From assembly GCA_017479645.1 (NCBI GenBank), contig JAFVBZ010000179.1:1-43141 (forward strand): 43,141 nucleotides of DNA, read 5' to 3'. Each line of letters begins with the position of its first letter. Position 1 is the first letter of the stretch. Source of the DNA: Ruminiclostridium sp. GTDB taxonomy: Bacteria; Bacillota; Clostridia; Oscillospirales; Ruminococcaceae. Under the pieces are notes generated by a model. It had not been told where the DNA came from and did not search any database. It saw only the letters and a program-made list of their open reading frames with translations. Below, piece after piece: positions 25,297-32,657 of the stretch. The position numbers were made by a program, and so were the translations under genes.

Positions 25297-25934
25297 TGAG
25301 ATTTGATCTTGATCTGCCTGCGTGGAAATGGCCCTTCTACGTTATGAGACACCCCTTTGAAGGTTATGATGACCTTCGCTGGAAAAAAGGCTACAATATG
25401 AAGGTCGCGTGGGTAATAGTTATCGCGTTCTTCATAATAAGCGTCGCGAGCGCACAGCTCACAGGCTTCCTGTTCAACGATACTTATGTAAAGGTATTCA
25501 ACATCGTCCCCTACTTCTCCTCTTCGATAATTCTCTTCCTCACATGGGTAGTGGGAAACTGGTCTCTGTGTACGCTGTTCGACGGAGAAGGTACAATGAA
25601 GAACATCTTCTGCGTATCGGCTTATGCGCTTCTCCCTTACCTCTTCTCTGAGGTGATCGTTATAATCGCCAGCAACTTCCTGCTTCGCACAGAGGGCGGA
25701 TTTATAACATTCTTCAGATATCTCGGCATCGTCTGGTCGGTGGTGCTTATGATATCCGCAATGAAAACAGTTCATCAGTATTCGATACCAAAGACGCTCG
25801 TGGCAATGCTGTTCACGATTGTCGCAATGGTCATCATACTCTTCCTTGCGGTACTGCTGCTCACACTGTTCCAGCAGGTATTCGTATTCGGATATTCGGT
25901 TTATACCGAGCTGATGTACCGATTCAGTATTTAG
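25296..25934 (+). CDS. Yip1-family membrane protein
   Basis: A 212-aa polytopic protein with about five membrane helices. A short amphipathic N-terminus (FYVMRHPFEGYDDLRWKK) is typical of bacterial Yip1-domain proteins, which carry the P-F-x-x-F/Y-x-x-L-R/K pattern before the first helix. Further on, GNWSLCTLFDGEGTMKNIF and SAYALLPYL match the family style. Its ATG overlaps the stop of the previous gene by one base, behind an AGGAGGG, so the two are tightly coupled. Bacterial Yip1 proteins have no settled function. It may assist assembly of the transport complex. Confidence 0.75.
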   Translation: MRFDLDLPAWKWPFYVMRHPFEGYDDLRWKKGYNMKVAWVIVIAFFIISVASAQLTGFLFNDTYVKVFNIVPYFSSSIILFLTWVVGNWSLCTLFDGEGTMKNIFCVSAYALLPYLFSEVIVIIASNFLLRTEGGFITFFRYLGIVWSVVLMISAMKTVHQYSIPKTLVAMLFTIVAMVIILFLAVLLLTLFQQVFVFGYSVYTELMYRFSI

Positions 25935-25984
25935 CGGACAAAACACTCTGATACGATACGATTGACCAATATGGAGGTTATAAA

Positions 25985-28330
25985 ATGCAGAATATAAGGA
26001 AAAGGCTGCTGACTGCCTGCCTTGCCGCGGTGATCGCGGTCTCAGCGGCGTCAATGCCCGTCTGGTCCGATAACGAGGACACGGCGGATATAGCCGATGC
26101 TTCCGAGGAAGCTGCGGCTGAGCAGGACGTCGGAGAAGAGGAGACGGGTACGTTCGTTACCGAGGAAGAGGCTATGGCTGATATGAAAGTCTATGCCGAA
26201 AACTCGAAGCTCGCGCTTTATGTAAACGAAAAGACCGCCGTCTTCATGATCGAGGACAAGGGCAGCGGTCACAAGTGGTGGTCGAGCTACTACAACTCCG
26301 ACCCCTCTAACAAGACCAAGATCAGCAAGCGCAACACCACTCTCTCGATAGACGTTGTCGGGACCGAGAGCAAGACCGTTGAGTCTTCCGTAAGAGCTTA
26401 CGATACAAACGTAGGAAAGAAGTGCGAGAAGATCGAAAACGGCGTGCGCTTCACGTTCACCTACAACAAGTACAGCATTGATATCCCGCTGGAGATCGTG
26501 ATAAATGCTGACGGCACATTCTCCGCAACAGTTCCTTCGGCACTTATCGCCGAGAACAGACCGGAGACCGATCCCGAGACAAAGGAGACCGGATATCAGC
26601 TCCTCAATGTGCATGTGCTGGAGAACTTCGGCGCTGCGGGCTATGACGAAGAGGGAATGATGATCGTTCCCGACGGTTCCGGCGCAGTCATCAACTACAA
26701 CAACGGCACCGCTTACGGTGACAACAACACCTTTGAATCAAAGGTTTACGGCGAGGACCTCGCAGTCGGAAAGCTGTATGCCGGCGATATAATCGAGAAG
26801 GTAACGATGCCGGTAATGGCAAACATCAACAAGACCGCCGGAGCGGGACTTGTGATGATAGCGACGGACGGCGACGCGTATGCGATAGAGCATGCGATGG
26901 TTACCGGACAGAACGTTACCGATCTGAATGCCTGCTGGTTCGAGTTCACGCTCAGAACGAGAGACAACTACTTCATGGGCAACAACAACACAGCCCTCAC
27001 GGTATATGAGGCAGAAGGCATCAAGGCGGGCAATCTTACCACAACATACTACCCGATCTACGGCGACGATATCTCTTACGCAGACGTTGCGAACATTTAC
27101 AGAGACTACCTCATCAACAAGATCGGCGTTCAGAAGAAAACAGTTTCTGACAGCGCTCCTTTCTATCTCACACTTTACGGCGGCACGGTAAAGACACAGT
27201 CGATACTCGGTTTCCCCGCAAAGGTCCAGACCTCGGCAACAACTTACAGCGAGGCTCTTGAGATAATAAAGAAGCTTGAGAACAACGGTGTTACCAACAT
27301 CAAGATCATTTACGAGGACTTCAATGAAGCCGGCATCGTCGGAAAGATAGCTGCAAGCTTTGAGTATTCGTCAAAGCTCGGCGGCAAGGGCGCTTACAAC
27401 GACTTCAAGAACTACGTCACATCGAAGGGCTACGATCTGTATCCGAGCTGCGATATCATGGAGTTCTATGAGTCCGGAAACGGCTACTCCTTCACACTCA
27501 ACTCCTCGAAGCAGATCACAAAGGCGTATGCGACTCAGACTCCCTTTGAGCTTGCATTCGGTCTCCCGCACCTCACAAAGAGCAGCTGGACGATCCTCTC
27601 ACCTTACTACTTCACGGATATCTTCACCAAGCTTTCCAACAGCTTCCGTCAGGAAGGCGCTTCCGGCATCTCGCTCAACCAGGCTTCCAACACCCTGTAC
27701 AGCGACTTCAGCCGTGAGAACAAGGACGGCAGGGCTTACATCGTAAGAGAAGATACTATCGGTATCCTCACCGAAGGCTATCAGAAGCTTAAAGACAGCG
27801 GACTCTCGATAATGACCGAGAACGCTAACCAGTATGTACTGCCTTATGCGGATCAGATCAAGGACGTTCCGCTCTACTCCTCGAACTATGATATTTTCGA
27901 CTACGATATCCCGTTCGCACAGATGGTTCTCCACGGACTCGTTCCGTACACCACAAAAGCGATCAACAAGAGCGCTGATGCGGAAGAGCTGAGAATGCTC
28001 GCACTTGTTACCGGTACTCCGATACATTACGAGATGATGTACACCAACCCGAACAAGTTCGCGGACAGTGAGTATGATTACCTCTACTACACCAACTACA
28101 CCGGCTGGATGGAAAGAGCGGTAAGCGAATACAAGCTCTTCGACGAGATCGTAAAGTCGGTTTCCGACGCAAAGATCACAAAGTATGAGAGGCTGGACGA
28201 CGGTTCGGTACAGTCCACATTCGATAACGGCAGCGTTATCCGTGTAAACACCAAGACGGGTGAGATCGTCTTCAACAATAAGTCCGTCAATATGAAGGAT
28301 TACGGATTGGGGGTCGCAAGTTATGAGTGA
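25985..28330 (+). CDS. Large secreted protein, DUF5696-like
   Basis: A 781-aa exported protein. The signal peptide (KRLLTACLAAVIAVSAAS) is followed by an acidic stretch at about 28-60. A beta-rich region then includes IVPDGSGAVINYNNG (about 225-239), which I associate with the DUF5696 family. After about residue 390 an alpha/beta, barrel-like half begins (FYLTLYGGT, NNGVTNIKIIYEDF, YPSCDIMEFYE, YYTNYTGWMERA). This could be a carbohydrate-active fold, but no catalytic pair can be named. There is no lipobox or C-terminal anchor. The gene has GGAGG upstream and overlaps the next gene by 8 bp. Confidence 0.75.
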   Translation: MQNIRKRLLTACLAAVIAVSAASMPVWSDNEDTADIADASEEAAAEQDVGEEETGTFVTEEEAMADMKVYAENSKLALYVNEKTAVFMIEDKGSGHKWWSSYYNSDPSNKTKISKRNTTLSIDVVGTESKTVESSVRAYDTNVGKKCEKIENGVRFTFTYNKYSIDIPLEIVINADGTFSATVPSALIAENRPETDPETKETGYQLLNVHVLENFGAAGYDEEGMMIVPDGSGAVINYNNGTAYGDNNTFESKVYGEDLAVGKLYAGDIIEKVTMPVMANINKTAGAGLVMIATDGDAYAIEHAMVTGQNVTDLNACWFEFTLRTRDNYFMGNNNTALTVYEAEGIKAGNLTTTYYPIYGDDISYADVANIYRDYLINKIGVQKKTVSDSAPFYLTLYGGTVKTQSILGFPAKVQTSATTYSEALEIIKKLENNGVTNIKIIYEDFNEAGIVGKIAASFEYSSKLGGKGAYNDFKNYVTSKGYDLYPSCDIMEFYESGNGYSFTLNSSKQITKAYATQTPFELAFGLPHLTKSSWTILSPYYFTDIFTKLSNSFRQEGASGISLNQASNTLYSDFSRENKDGRAYIVREDTIGILTEGYQKLKDSGLSIMTENANQYVLPYADQIKDVPLYSSNYDIFDYDIPFAQMVLHGLVPYTTKAINKSADAEELRMLALVTGTPIHYEMMYTNPNKFADSEYDYLYYTNYTGWMERAVSEYKLFDEIVKSVSDAKITKYERLDDGSVQSTFDNGSVIRVNTKTGEIVFNNKSVNMKDYGLGVASYE

Positions 28331-29498
28331 GTTTGAAAACGAAAATATGAATGAGCTCGAAAACGCTGCGGAAACTGCCTCCGAGACAGTTGAAGAGATC
28401 ACTGAGACCGTCTCCGAAGCTGCTGAGGAAGCAGCAGAGGAGATAGCCGAAGAAGCTCCCGTAAGAAAAGCTGCGGTACACATGACTGCTTCGGCAGCCG
28501 CTCTCAACGCAGAGGGCGAGATCGATATCCGCAGAAGAAAGCCCAGAGAAGTCAAGCAGATAAAGCAGTCCAAGATCTCCTACGAGCGCAAGAAGGGACT
28601 CTACGGCTACGGATTCGTGGCACTCTGGATAGTCGGCGTTCTGTATATGTTCATCGTCCCGATGTGCCAGTCCTTATGGTACGCGATGTGCAAGACCGAG
28701 CTGGTAAACGATGCAGCAAGACAGGCTGAACTGGGAATGAGCGGTCCCGGGATCTACACCACATGGAACGATTTCGAGAATATCCGCTGGGCATTCACAG
28801 TAAACCCCGATTACCCGAAGAACCTTGCGGCTTCCCTCGGAGAGACAGCTTACACAGTACCGCTGGTACTCGTATTCTCCCTCTTCGTTGCTCTTCTGCT
28901 CAATGACAAGTTCAAGGGAAGAACTCTTGCGCGAGCGATATTCTTCCTGCCGGTACTGATAGCGACCGGTCCTGTGCTCGGAGTTATCAACGGTGATATG
29001 CTCTCGCAGGGTATATCGGACGCGTCACAGTTCAGTGCGCTGTTCAAAACGGACTTCGTTCAGGACTTCCTGCAGTTCATGGGTCTGAACAACATAAGCC
29101 AGCAGCTCGCCGACACCGTTTCGGAAGTCACGAGCTCGATACTGAACCTTATATGGGATTCCGGCATCCAGATACTGATATTCATTTCCGCACTCCAGAC
29201 GATACCTGTTTCCGCGAAGGAAGCGGCATCAATGGAAGGCGCTACGGGCTGGGAATTCTTCTGGAAGATAACATTCCCGACGATCTCCCCGATGATCTTC
29301 GCAAACCTCATCTATACAACGATCGACGCGTTCGTTAAGTCCGACAACCCCGTAATGCAGCAGGTAATGACCTATATCAAGCAGTGGGAATATGACCACG
29401 CATCTGCGATGGCTTGGGTTTACTTCGCAATAGTCGGAGTTATCCTCGCGATCATTTCCGCAATAGTTTCCAGATTCATATTCTATCAGGTAGATTAA
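28323..29498 (+). CDS. Sugar ABC transporter permease, MalF-like (pair 2), with acidic N-terminal tail
   Basis: A 391-aa CUT1 permease. Residues 1-50 are highly acidic and alanine-rich (repeats of ETV/EE with SEAAEEAAEEIAEE), probably a long charged helix; residues 75-95 turn basic (RRRKPREVK). About six membrane helices follow, with the EAA coupling loop EAASMEGATGWEFFWKITFPT. It starts 8 bp inside the DUF5696-like gene (ATGAGTGA overlap), implying coupled translation. The tail is absent from the pair 1 homologue. Confidence 0.92.
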   Translation: MSEFENENMNELENAAETASETVEEITETVSEAAEEAAEEIAEEAPVRKAAVHMTASAAALNAEGEIDIRRRKPREVKQIKQSKISYERKKGLYGYGFVALWIVGVLYMFIVPMCQSLWYAMCKTELVNDAARQAELGMSGPGIYTTWNDFENIRWAFTVNPDYPKNLAASLGETAYTVPLVLVFSLFVALLLNDKFKGRTLARAIFFLPVLIATGPVLGVINGDMLSQGISDASQFSALFKTDFVQDFLQFMGLNNISQQLADTVSEVTSSILNLIWDSGIQILIFISALQTIPVSAKEAASMEGATGWEFFWKITFPTISPMIFANLIYTTIDAFVKSDNPVMQQVMTYIKQWEYDHASAMAWVYFAIVGVILAIISAIVSRFIFYQVD

Positions 29499-29510
29499 GG
29501 AGGTGCTTCA

Positions 29511-30617
29511 ATGGACAACGAAAATATTCAGAATGTACCGGGAGCCGCTTCCGCTGCAAAGAAATCAAAGAGACAGCTCAAGAAGGAAGAGAAGAAGCGC
29601 TTAAGCAAATTTCACGTTTCGAGCTGGGAGATCATAACGCACTATTTCAAGTACTCAGATGCCGAAAAGAAGCATTACCGCTATATTCTCGGCAGACGTA
29701 CCGGTGAAAAGGTATGGCCGGTCTTCCGCTTCCTTATCCTCTTCGGACTTGCGTTCGTCGTAGTTTACCCGATAATCTACATGATATCCTGTGCGATAAG
29801 ACCGCAGGTCGAAATGTCCGACCCGTCTATCATGTGGATACCCAAGACGCTGACCCTCAGCAACCTTGAGGAAACATGGCTCGCTATCGACTATCCGAAA
29901 CTTGTATGGGATACGGTGACGGTCAACGTAGTCTGCTCGATCATTCAGGTCCTTACCTGCTCGATAGCCGGCTACGGATTTGCAAGATTCAAGTTCAAGG
30001 GCAAGGGACTGATGTTCGCGATAGTTATTCTCCAGATCATCGTTCCTACGCAGGTTATCCTGATACCGCAGTATATGCAGTTCAGATACTTCAACCCCCT
30101 CGGCATCGTCGGTCTCTTCAACAACGGCGCGGCGATAAACCTCGCGGACTCCCCGTGGGCGCTCTACTTACAGGCATTCTTCTGCAACGGTATCCGTGCG
30201 GGTCTGTTCATCTTCCTTTTCAGACAGTTCTTCAGAGGACTTCCGAAGGAACTCGAAGATGCAGCGTATCTTGACGGCTGCGGACCGTTCGAGACATTCG
30301 TAAGAATCATGGTTCCGAACGCTTCCAACTCCTTCCTCACGGTTTTCATCTTCTCCGTAGTATGGTACTGGAACGACTCCTATGTATCGGGTATGTTCTT
30401 CACAAAGTCCAACACGGTAGCGCTTATGGTAAGCAACCTCTATCAGACGATCTCCGCCTACTACAGCCCGAACGGAACCCCGACCGGCGTGCCGTCCGAC
30501 TGGCTCGTTTGGATTGAGTCCGGATGCCTTCTCTCGATACTTCCTATCCTCGTCATGTACATCTTCCTCCAGAAGAACTTCGTCGAGGGTATCGAAAGAT
30601 CCGGTATCGTAGGATAA
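29511..30617 (+). CDS. Carbohydrate ABC transporter permease, MalG-like (pair 2), with basic N-terminal tail
   Basis: A 368-aa CUT1 permease. Its first 40 residues are unusually basic (KKSKRQLKKEEKKRLSK), in contrast to the acidic tail of its partner. The membrane part carries the EAA coupling loop EDAAYLDGCGPFETFVRIMVP and the preceding FLFRQFFRGLP. AAGGAGGTG lies just upstream of the ATG. It is the last gene of the locus; four small hairpins and a terminator follow. Confidence 0.92.
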   Translation: MDNENIQNVPGAASAAKKSKRQLKKEEKKRLSKFHVSSWEIITHYFKYSDAEKKHYRYILGRRTGEKVWPVFRFLILFGLAFVVVYPIIYMISCAIRPQVEMSDPSIMWIPKTLTLSNLEETWLAIDYPKLVWDTVTVNVVCSIIQVLTCSIAGYGFARFKFKGKGLMFAIVILQIIVPTQVILIPQYMQFRYFNPLGIVGLFNNGAAINLADSPWALYLQAFFCNGIRAGLFIFLFRQFFRGLPKELEDAAYLDGCGPFETFVRIMVPNASNSFLTVFIFSVVWYWNDSYVSGMFFTKSNTVALMVSNLYQTISAYYSPNGTPTGVPSDWLVWIESGCLLSILPILVMYIFLQKNFVEGIERSGIVG

Positions 30618-30618
30618 T

Positions 30619-30690
30619 GCGCTGACGCGCTTGTCCTACGCGGACGGCGCCAGCCTACGCGGCTGGACCGCGCAAGCGCACGGGCGCTTG
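30619..30690 (+). repeat. Array of four short hairpins at the 3' end of the sugar-ABC locus
   Basis: Back-to-back perfect stems: GCGC-TGAC-GCGC (30619-30630), GTCC-TACGC-GGAC (30633-30645), CCAGCC-TACGC-GGCTGG (30650-30666) and CAAGCGC-ACGG-GCGCTTG (30673-30690). Two share a TACGC loop. They lie between the last stop codon and the terminator and may protect the mRNA 3' end. Confidence 0.6.
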
Positions 30691-30734
30691 ACCCCGATGA
30701 CCGTAATACGGAAATTCGGAACTTTTGATGAAAT

Positions 30735-30765
30735 AAAAATGCCCCGCGTAAGCGGGGTGTTTTTA
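30735..30765. terminator. Bidirectional terminator between permease and XRE genes
   Basis: CCCCGC (30742-30747), loop GTAA, GCGGGG (30752-30757), with A-run before and T-run after. The stop codon of the convergent XRE gene is inside the T-run. Confidence 0.9.
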
Positions 30766-31089
30766 TTTGCCGAGAAGTATGTCAAGCCGTTCGAGAAGCC
30801 TGCCTTTGTTCTGCGGGGAAAGTGAGCGGTATTTTTTGAGAAGTACGGTCTCGTCTTTCGGAAGCTCCGATTTCGTAAGACCGCGCTTGTCGTTGGTAAG
30901 CCCGGCAATATAGTCGAGAGAGACATTGTAATATTTGGCGAGTTCAATAGCGATGTGAAAAGGAACTTCTCTTTTTCCGCTTTCGTAAAGTTGATATTGT
31001 GCCTGCGCCATATTCAAAACATTTGCAATCTCACGCTGTGTTTTGTCGCTGTCCTCTCGCAGATCTTTTATTCTTTGGTAGTAGTACAT
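30763..31089 (-). CDS. XRE-family helix-turn-helix regulator
   Basis: A 108-aa protein with an N-terminal HTH_3 domain: KTQREIANVLNMAQAQYQLYE at about residues 16-36 gives the two recognition helices, and the domain ends ALEL-style with YYNVSLDYIAGLT. The C-terminal 35 residues are charged. The ATG at 31089 is chosen because AGGTG lies 6 nt upstream; an ATG 18 nt further up is weaker. It faces an AT-rich secreted-protein gene across about 150 bp that contains a palindrome at 31114-31129, so it may control itself and that gene. Confidence 0.88.
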   Translation of the reverse strand: MYYYQRIKDLREDSDKTQREIANVLNMAQAQYQLYESGKREVPFHIAIELAKYYNVSLDYIAGLTNDKRGLTKSELPKDETVLLKKYRSLSPQNKGRLLERLDILLGK

Positions 31090-31113
31090 ATTTTTCACCT
31101 TCATCAAATGATT

Positions 31114-31129
31114 ATAAAATAGATTTTAT
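31114..31129. promoter_or_regulatory. Candidate operator between XRE and FN3 genes
   Basis: ATAAAAT-AG-ATTTTAT is a perfect inverted repeat, extended outward by GATTATA / TATAATC. It is 20 bp upstream of the -35 box of the FN3 gene promoter and just upstream of the XRE start. Confidence 0.4.
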
Positions 31130-31149
31130 CATATAATCCTTTGAATATA

Positions 31150-31178
31150 TTGACAAGACGTTTAAAAGGTTGTATAAT
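31150..31178 (+). promoter_or_regulatory. Promoter of the FN3-domain protein gene
   Basis: TTGACA (31150-31155), a 17-bp spacer and TATAAT (31173-31178), about 60 bp before the start codon. Confidence 0.75.
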
Positions 31179-31237
31179 ATAAACTATAATAACCGATAGG
31201 TTGTAGAATATTATGTGAAACCCAGGAGGAAAAATAA

Positions 31238-32191
31238 ATGAAATTAAAAAAGTTTGTTGCAGGTTTGACAGTAGCAGTAATGTGTTCGACCGGACTTATG
31301 ATAACACATTCTTCGGCTGAAGGAGGGATTTTTCCGGCTATTGGCGGGAATGAACAATTCAGACAAATGAAGATGGACGTCATTAAGGAAGATATTGTAA
31401 ATAATGGGCAGACGGTAAAAGTATCTGATATTATGGTAAGTAATATTTATGGCGTTGTTTATAGCGCGGAACGATTTTTTAATATAGAGAAAACAGGAAA
31501 AGCAGAGCTGGAGATAAACGGTATTTCACAAAAATTGTCTTTGGGTTTGAAAGTAGGCTATGGCGGCAATGTTTACTACGAGGCAGATGCTATAACAATA
31601 GACGGTAAAGAATATAAGTCATCAGATTTAAAAAAATCAAAAGAAAAAGATTCTCTTTATGGAACATACAATTTGTATAGTTTAGATACTATCAGTGTGA
31701 AGATAAATACAAAAGTTCTGGATTATAAAGATATTATTTCAAATCATTTTTTCTATAATATAGAAATTAAAGACGGTAAAGAACATAAGATAAAACTTAC
31801 ATATAACAATATAGAATACGGTTATTATGAGGTATATGTTGACCACGAAGAAATAAAAGATAAAATAAATAAGAATACAACTATCAAGTTTATTTCCTCA
31901 GCGTCTGCTTCGGAAACGCTCAATAAAACCACCCTCAAGGCTTCCTCAAAAAATGGGAAAGCAACTCTTAAATGGTCAGCGGTTGCAGGCGCGGAAAGGT
32001 ATCAGATATATGTCTCAACAGACGGGGGAAAGACATATTCGAGATATAAGACATATAAATCAACTGTATTGAAATCAACATACACTATGACAAAGGGAAA
32101 AACTTATAAATTCAAAATAAGATCATATAAGACTGTTGACGGTAAAAAAGTTTACAGCAAGTGGTCAAATGTCAAAACAATTAAATACTGA
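31238..32191 (+). CDS. Secreted protein with C-terminal fibronectin type III domain
   Basis: A 317-aa exported protein. The signal peptide MKLKKFVAGLTVAVMCSTGL ends near HSSA-E with no lipobox. Residues about 30-220 form an uncharacterised beta-rich region with many Lys, Tyr and Ile. Residues about 228-317 are FN3-like: GKATLKWSAVAGAERYQIYV and TYKFKIRSYKTVDGKKVYSKW. Such domains are common on secreted clostridial proteins. AGGAGG lies 8 nt before the ATG. Base composition and codon use (AAA, ATA and TTT rich) are clearly more AT-rich than the flanking genes, so it may be a recent arrival. Function unknown. Confidence 0.85.
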   Translation: MKLKKFVAGLTVAVMCSTGLMITHSSAEGGIFPAIGGNEQFRQMKMDVIKEDIVNNGQTVKVSDIMVSNIYGVVYSAERFFNIEKTGKAELEINGISQKLSLGLKVGYGGNVYYEADAITIDGKEYKSSDLKKSKEKDSLYGTYNLYSLDTISVKINTKVLDYKDIISNHFFYNIEIKDGKEHKIKLTYNNIEYGYYEVYVDHEEIKDKINKNTTIKFISSASASETLNKTTLKASSKNGKATLKWSAVAGAERYQIYVSTDGGKTYSRYKTYKSTVLKSTYTMTKGKTYKFKIRSYKTVDGKKVYSKWSNVKTIKY

Positions 32192-32201
32192 TATAGAACA
32201 G

Positions 32202-32230
32202 CCGGCTGACCGAAAATCAGCCGGTTTTTC
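32202..32230 (+). terminator. Terminator after the FN3-domain gene
   Basis: CCGGCTGA (32202-32209), 7-nt loop, TCAGCCGG (32217-32224), then TTTTTC. Confidence 0.9.
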
Positions 32231-32250
32231 TGTTTTTATTTCAAAACCCC

Positions 32251-32279
32251 TTGACAAATCCGGCTCACAGGTATATAAT
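32251..32279 (+). promoter_or_regulatory. Promoter of the metal-transport operon
   Basis: TTGACA (32251-32256), a 17-bp spacer and TATAAT (32274-32279). A near-palindrome overlaps the predicted start of transcription. Confidence 0.8.
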
Positions 32280-32288
32280 AACAATTGA

Positions 32289-32304
32289 ACAGTTGATCAA
32301 GTGT
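32289..32304. promoter_or_regulatory. Candidate metalloregulator operator
   Basis: ACAGTTGATCAAGTGT is a 16-bp inverted repeat with one mismatched pair, centred about 10 bp after the predicted start site. Position suits a repressor. No regulator gene is adjacent. Confidence 0.45.
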
Positions 32305-32326
32305 TTAAAATTAAATTTCGCTTTCG

Positions 32327-32411
32327 CTTCCTTTCGCGTACGAAAGGAAGTGGGATAAGAGCTCGAGAGAGGGGCAAAGCTCCTCTCTCGTCCGCAGCCC
32401 AAAGGCTGCGG
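32327..32411 (+). promoter_or_regulatory. Triple-hairpin 5' leader of the metal-transport operon
   Basis: Three perfect stems stand in line: CTTCCTTTCG-CGTA-CGAAAGGAAG (32327-32350), CGAGAGAGG with CCTCTCTCG (32364-32390, extended inside by G-C pairs to an AAA loop), and CCGCAGCC-CAAA-GGCTGCGG (32392-32411). The ATG of the HMA gene follows at 32438. It does not match the NiCo (czcD) riboswitch pattern I know. Confidence 0.55.
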
Positions 32412-32437
32412 CGGCATACAGCAGATAGGAGAAACGT

Positions 32438-32656
32438 ATGAAGAAGAAATTCAAACTGCAGGATCTTGACTGCGCGAACTGCGCACAGAAAATGGAAGAC
32501 GCTATCAAGAAGATACCGGGCGTTACGGACGCTTCGGTGAACTTTATGATGCAGAAGATGACGGTTGAGGCTGACGACGATAAGTTCGACGACATCATGA
32601 AAGAAGTGCAGGCAGTTTGCAGCAAGGTAGAGCCGGACTGCCGCATTCTTATGTGA
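32438..32656 (+). CDS. Heavy-metal-associated (HMA) domain protein
   Basis: A 72-aa stand-alone ferredoxin-like HMA domain. The metal-binding motif is DCANCA (Cys12 and Cys15), followed by the helix KMEDAIKKIPGV and strand DASVNFMMQKMTVEA. In CadA/ZntA-type P1B ATPases this domain is normally the N-terminus of the pump; here it is a separate gene ending one nucleotide before the pump start. It probably delivers metal to, or regulates, the pump. ATAGGAGA precedes the ATG. Confidence 0.92.
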   Translation: MKKKFKLQDLDCANCAQKMEDAIKKIPGVTDASVNFMMQKMTVEADDDKFDDIMKEVQAVCSKVEPDCRILM

Positions 32657-32657
32657 T

